64,000 nucleotides of DNA from Hydractinia symbiolongicarpus (lineage: Eukaryota; Cnidaria; Hydrozoa; Anthoathecata; Hydractiniidae), in assembly GCF_029227915.1 (NCBI RefSeq), contig NC_079880.1:5396001-5460000 (forward strand), given 5' to 3'. The translations under genes and the position numbers were made by a program. How positions within the stretch are numbered: position 1 is the first letter of the stretch; each line of letters opens with the position of its first letter. Below, one piece after another: positions 59,931 through 64,000 of the stretch. Under the pieces are notes generated by a model that was given only the letters and a program-made list of their open reading frames with translations, did not search any database and was not told the origin of the DNA.

Positions 59931-62900
59931 TTGAAAACTACAAGTCTCATACGCTTTAGTGGTGAAAAAAAAATTTAAAAAATCGTTCGGGAAATGAGTT
60001 TACTCCCTAGGTACTTTCTTTGTATACTTTTGACTATACGGGCCGAGTCCGGGATTTACGGAAAATCGCGGATTTTCGTTTGCCGGCGATTAAACTTCTT
60101 TTATTCAGCGTGTCATCAAAAATGAGAACATTTTTGAAAACTACAATTCTCATACGTTTTAGTGGTGAGAAAATAATTTAAAAAATCGTTCGGGAAATGA
60201 GTTTACACCCTGGGTAATTTCTTTGTATACTTTTGACTATACGGGCCGAGTCCGGGATTTACGGGAAATCGCAGGTTTTCGTTTGCCGGCGATTAAATTT
60301 CTTTTATTCAGCGTGTCATCAAAAATGAAAACATTTTTGAAAACTACAAGTCTCATACGTTTTAGTGGTGAAAAAATAAATTAAAAAATCGTTCTTGAAA
60401 TGAGTTTACTCACAGGGTACTTTCTTTGTATACATTCGACTATACGGGCCAAGCCCGGGATTTACGGGAAGTCGCGGGTTTTCGTTTGCCGGCGATTAAA
60501 CCACTTTCATTAAGCGTCTCATCAAAAATGAAAACATTTTTGAAAACTACAAGTCTCATGCGTTTTAGTGGTGAAAAAAAAAATTAAAAAATCGTTCGGG
60601 AAATGAGTTTACTCCCTGGGTACTTTCTTTGTATACCTTCGACTATACGGGCCAAGCCCGGGATTTACGGGAAATCGCGGGATTTCGTTTGCCGGCAATT
60701 AAACCTCTTTTATTAAGCATCTCATCAAAAATGAAAACATTTTTGAAAACTGCAAGTCTCATGCGTTTTAGTAGTAAGAAAATAATTGAAAAAATCGTTT
60801 CGGAAATGAGTTTACTCACAAGGTACTTTCTTTGTATACATTCGACTATACGGGCCAAGCCTGGGATTTACGGGAAATCGCGGGTTTTCGTTTGCCGGCG
60901 ATTAAACTTCTTTTATTCAGCGTCTCATCAAAAATGAAAACATTTTTAAAAACTACAAGTCTCATGGGCTTTAGTGGTAAAATATAAATTTAAAAAATCG
61001 TTTGGGAAATGAGTTTACTCCCGGGGTACTTTCTTTGTATACTTTTGACTATACGGGCCGAGTCCGGGATTTACGGGAAATCGCAGGTTTTCGTTTGCCG
61101 GCGATTAAACTTCTTTTATTCAGCGTCTCATCAAGAATGAAAACATTTTTGAAAACTACAAGTCTCATGCGTTTTAGTGGTGAAAAAAAAAATTAAAAAA
61201 TCGTTTCGGAAATGAGTTTACTCACAAGGTACTTTCTTTGTATACATTCGACTATACGGGCCAAGCCCGGGATTTACGGGAAATCGCGGGTTTTCGTTTG
61301 CCGGCGATTAAACTTCTTTTATTCAGCGTCTCATCAAAAATGAAAACATTTTTAAAAACTACAAGTCTCATGGGCTTTAGTGGTAAAATATAAATTTAAA
61401 AAATCGTTTGGGAAATGAGTTTACTCCCGGGGTACTTTCTTTGTATACTTTTGACTATACGGGCCGAGTCCGGGTTTTACGGGAAATCGCAGGTTTTCGT
61501 TTGCCGGCGATTAAACTTCTTTTATTCAGCGTCTCATCAAGAATGAAAACATTATTGAAAACTACAAGTCTCATGCGTTTTAGTGGTGAAAAAATAATTT
61601 AAAAAATCGTTCGAGAAATGAGTTTACACCCTGGGTACTTTCTTTGTATACTTTTGACTATACGGGCCGAGTCTGGGATTTACGGGAAATCGCAGGTTTT
61701 CATTTGCCGGCGATTAAACCACTTTCATTAAGCGTCTCATCAAAAATGAAAAGATTTCTGAAAACTACAAGTCTCATGCGTTTTAGTGGTGAAAAAATAA
61801 TTTACAAAATCGTTCGGGAAATGAGTTTACTCCCTGGGTACTTTCTTTGTATACTTTTGACTATACGGGCCGAGTCCGGGATTTACGGGAAGTCGCGGGT
61901 TTTCGTTTGCCGGCGATTAAACTTCTTTTATTCAGCGTCTCATCAAAAATGAAAATATTTTTAAATACTACAAGTCTCATGGGCTTTAGTGGTGAAATAA
62001 TAATTTAAAAAATCGTTCGGGAAATGAGTTTACACCCTGGGTACTTTCTTTATATACTTTTGACTATACGGGCCGAGTCCGGGATTTACGGGAAATCGCA
62101 GGTTTTCGTTTGCCAGCGATTAAACTTCTTTTATTCAGCGTCTCATCAAAAATGAAAACATTTTTGAAACCTACAAGTCTCATGCGTTTTAGTGGTGAAA
62201 AAAAATTTAAAAAATCGTTCGGGAAATGAGTTTACTTCCTGGGTTCTTTCTTTGTATACATTCGACTATACGGGCCAAGCCCGGGATTTACGGGAAATCG
62301 CGGGATTTCGTTTGCCGGCGATTAAACCTCTTTTATTAAGCGTCTCATCAAAAATGAAAACATTTTTAAAAACTACAAGTCTCATGGGCTTTAGTGGTGA
62401 CATAATAATTTAAAAAATCGTTCGGGAAATGAGTTTGCACCCCGGGTACTTTCTTTGTATACTTTTGACTATACGGGCCGAGTCCGGGATTTACGGGAAA
62501 TCGCAGGTTTTGGTTTGCCGGCGATTAAACTTCTTTTATTCAGCGTCTCATCAAAAATGAAAACATTTTTGAAAACTACAAGTCTCATGGGCTTTAGTGG
62601 TGAAACAATAATTTAAAAAATCGTTTGGGAAATGAGTTTACTCCCTGGGTACTTTCTTTGTATACTTTTGACTACACGGGCCGAGTCCAGGATTTACGGG
62701 AAATCGCAGGTCTTCGTTTGCCGGCGATTAAACTTCTTTTATTCAGCGTCTTATCAAAAATGAAAACATTTTTAAAAACTACAAGTCTCATGCGTTTTAG
62801 TGGTGAAAAAGTAATTTAAAAAATCGTTCGGGAAATGAGTTTACTCCCTGGGTACTTTCTTTGTATACTTTTGACTATACGGGCCAAGCCCGGGATTTAC

Positions 62901-64000
62901 GGGAAATCGCGGGGTTTCGTTTGCCGGCGATTAAACTTCTTCTATTCAGCGTCTCATCAAAAATGAAAACATTTTTAAAAACTACAAGTCTTATGCGTTT
63001 TAGTGGTGAAAAAATAATTTAAAAAATCGTTTTGGAAATGAGTTTACTCCCTGGGTACTTTCTTTGTATACTTTTGACTATACGGGCCGAGTCCGGTATT
63101 TACGGGAAATCGCAGGTTTTCGTTTGCCGGCGATTAAACTTCTTTTATTCAGCGTCTCATCAAAAATGAAAACATTTTTAAAAACTACAAGTCTCATGCG
63201 TTTTAGTGGTGAAAAAGTAATTTAAAAAATCGTTCGGGAAATGAGTTTTCTCCCTGGGTACTCTCTTTGTATACCTTTGAATATACGGGCCAAGCCCGGG
63301 ATTTACGGGAAATCGCGGGTTTTTGTTTGCCGGCGATTAAACTTCTTTTATTCAGCGTCTTCTTCAAAAATGAAAACATTTTTGAAAACTACAAGTCCCA
63401 TACGTTTTAGTGGTGAAAAAAAAACATAAAAAATCGTTCGGGAAATGAGTTTACTCCCTGGGTACTTTCTTCGTATACATTTGACTATACGGGCCAAGCC
63501 CCGGATTTACGGGAAAACGCGGGTTTTCGTTTGCCGGCGATAAAACCTCTTTCATTAAGCGTCTCATCAAAAATGAAAACATTTTTGAAAACTACAAGTC
63601 TCATACGTTTTAGTGGTGAAAAAATAATTTAAAAATTCGTTCGGGAAATGAGTTTACTCACTGGGTACTTTCCTTGTATACTTTTAACTATACGGGCCGA
63701 GTCCGGGATTTACTGGAAATCGCGGGTTTTCGTTTGCCGGCAATTAAACTTCTTTTATTCAGCGTCTCATCAAAAATGAAAAACATTTTAAAAACTACAA
63801 GTCTCATGCGTTTTAGCGGTGAAAAAGTAATTTAAAAAATCGTTCGGGAAATGAGTTTACTCCCTGGGTACTTTCTTTGTATACTTTTGACTATACGGGC
63901 CAAGCCCGGGATTTACGGGAAATCGCGGGTTTTCGTTTGCCGGCGATTAAAATTCTTTTATTCAGCGTCTCATCAAAAATGAAAACATTTTTAAAAACTA
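59931..64000 (+). repeat. Satellite block 2g, mixed monomers to window edge
   Basis: Continuous 203-bp monomers in mixed order, including the partial third copy of the 41/44-kb segment (about 60560-61200) and a dimer repeated at 406 bp (TTTACTCACAAGG at 60811 and 61217). Near the right edge sequence noise rises slightly: TCTTCTTCAAAAATG at 63357, GAAAAAAAAACATAAAAAATCG at 63414 and GAAAAACATTTTAAAAAC at 63778. The array runs off the window mid-monomer. No gene. Confidence 0.9.

Noticed and set aside
1-64000. CRISPR array
   Set aside because: The whole 203-bp unit is conserved; there are no short repeats separated by unique spacers and no cas genes.
1-64000. Telomeric repeats, rDNA or histone repeat units
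   Set aside because: No runs of TTAGGG-type repeats, no rRNA-like conserved stretches and no histone coding sequence were seen on either strand.

Overview
The window is almost entirely tandemly repeated satellite DNA. About 62.5 of 64 kb is one family of head-to-tail monomers with a basic period of 203 bp, all in the same orientation and roughly 300 copies. The array enters from the left edge in mid-monomer and leaves the right edge in mid-monomer, so this is an interior slice of a longer array. I found no protein-coding gene, tRNA, rRNA, CRISPR array or bacterial operon. Period close to nucleosome spacing, nested higher-order repeats (HORs), head-to-tail order and in-register duplications point to nuclear DNA of a eukaryote, most likely a centromeric, pericentromeric or other heterochromatic block. 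The species cannot be named from this sequence. The one non-satellite island has animal-promoter-like motifs (paired CCAAT boxes, YY1-like ATGGCGG), which weakly favours a metazoan.

Layout. 1-8969: satellite with a near-perfect 2816-bp tandem duplication (1358-4173 and 4174-6989) and a further 1.6-kb copy of the window start at 6648-8262. 8970-10422: a 1453-bp unrelated insertion inside one monomer. It has related direct repeats at its two ends, a GC-rich CCAAT-containing stretch, an 18-bp palindrome, a degenerate internal repeat, and a TATA box plus hairpin next to the right junction. 10423-18.9 kb: satellite mixing 203-bp monomers with a 192-bp subtype that carries an 11-bp deletion; this subtype was seen only left of about 18.6 kb. 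18.9-36.8 kb: 203-bp monomers with local 2-, 5-, 6- and 7-mer duplications. 36.8-56.5 kb: dominated by a 4-monomer HOR of about 811 bp, also amplified as 1622-bp double units, with four copies of an 88-bp-truncated monomer. 56.5-64 kb: a duplicated 609-bp trimer, a second and different 811-bp 4-mer, and mixed monomers.

Monomer anatomy. A representative 203-bp monomer that I counted by hand has 37% GC, with two A/T-rich zones around a GC-richer core. It has 12 CpG against about 7 expected. It contains an inverted repeat with 9-bp arms and a 4-base spacer, and a shorter GC-rich inverted repeat. Diagnostic sites define two main haplotypes (class A and class B) plus recombinants. The many 60-130-codon open frames come from the repeat itself: 203 is not a multiple of 3, many of these frames start at TTG, and both strands are equally open. 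I read none of them as genes. All identities and offsets were obtained by eye and by coordinate subtraction, not by alignment software.
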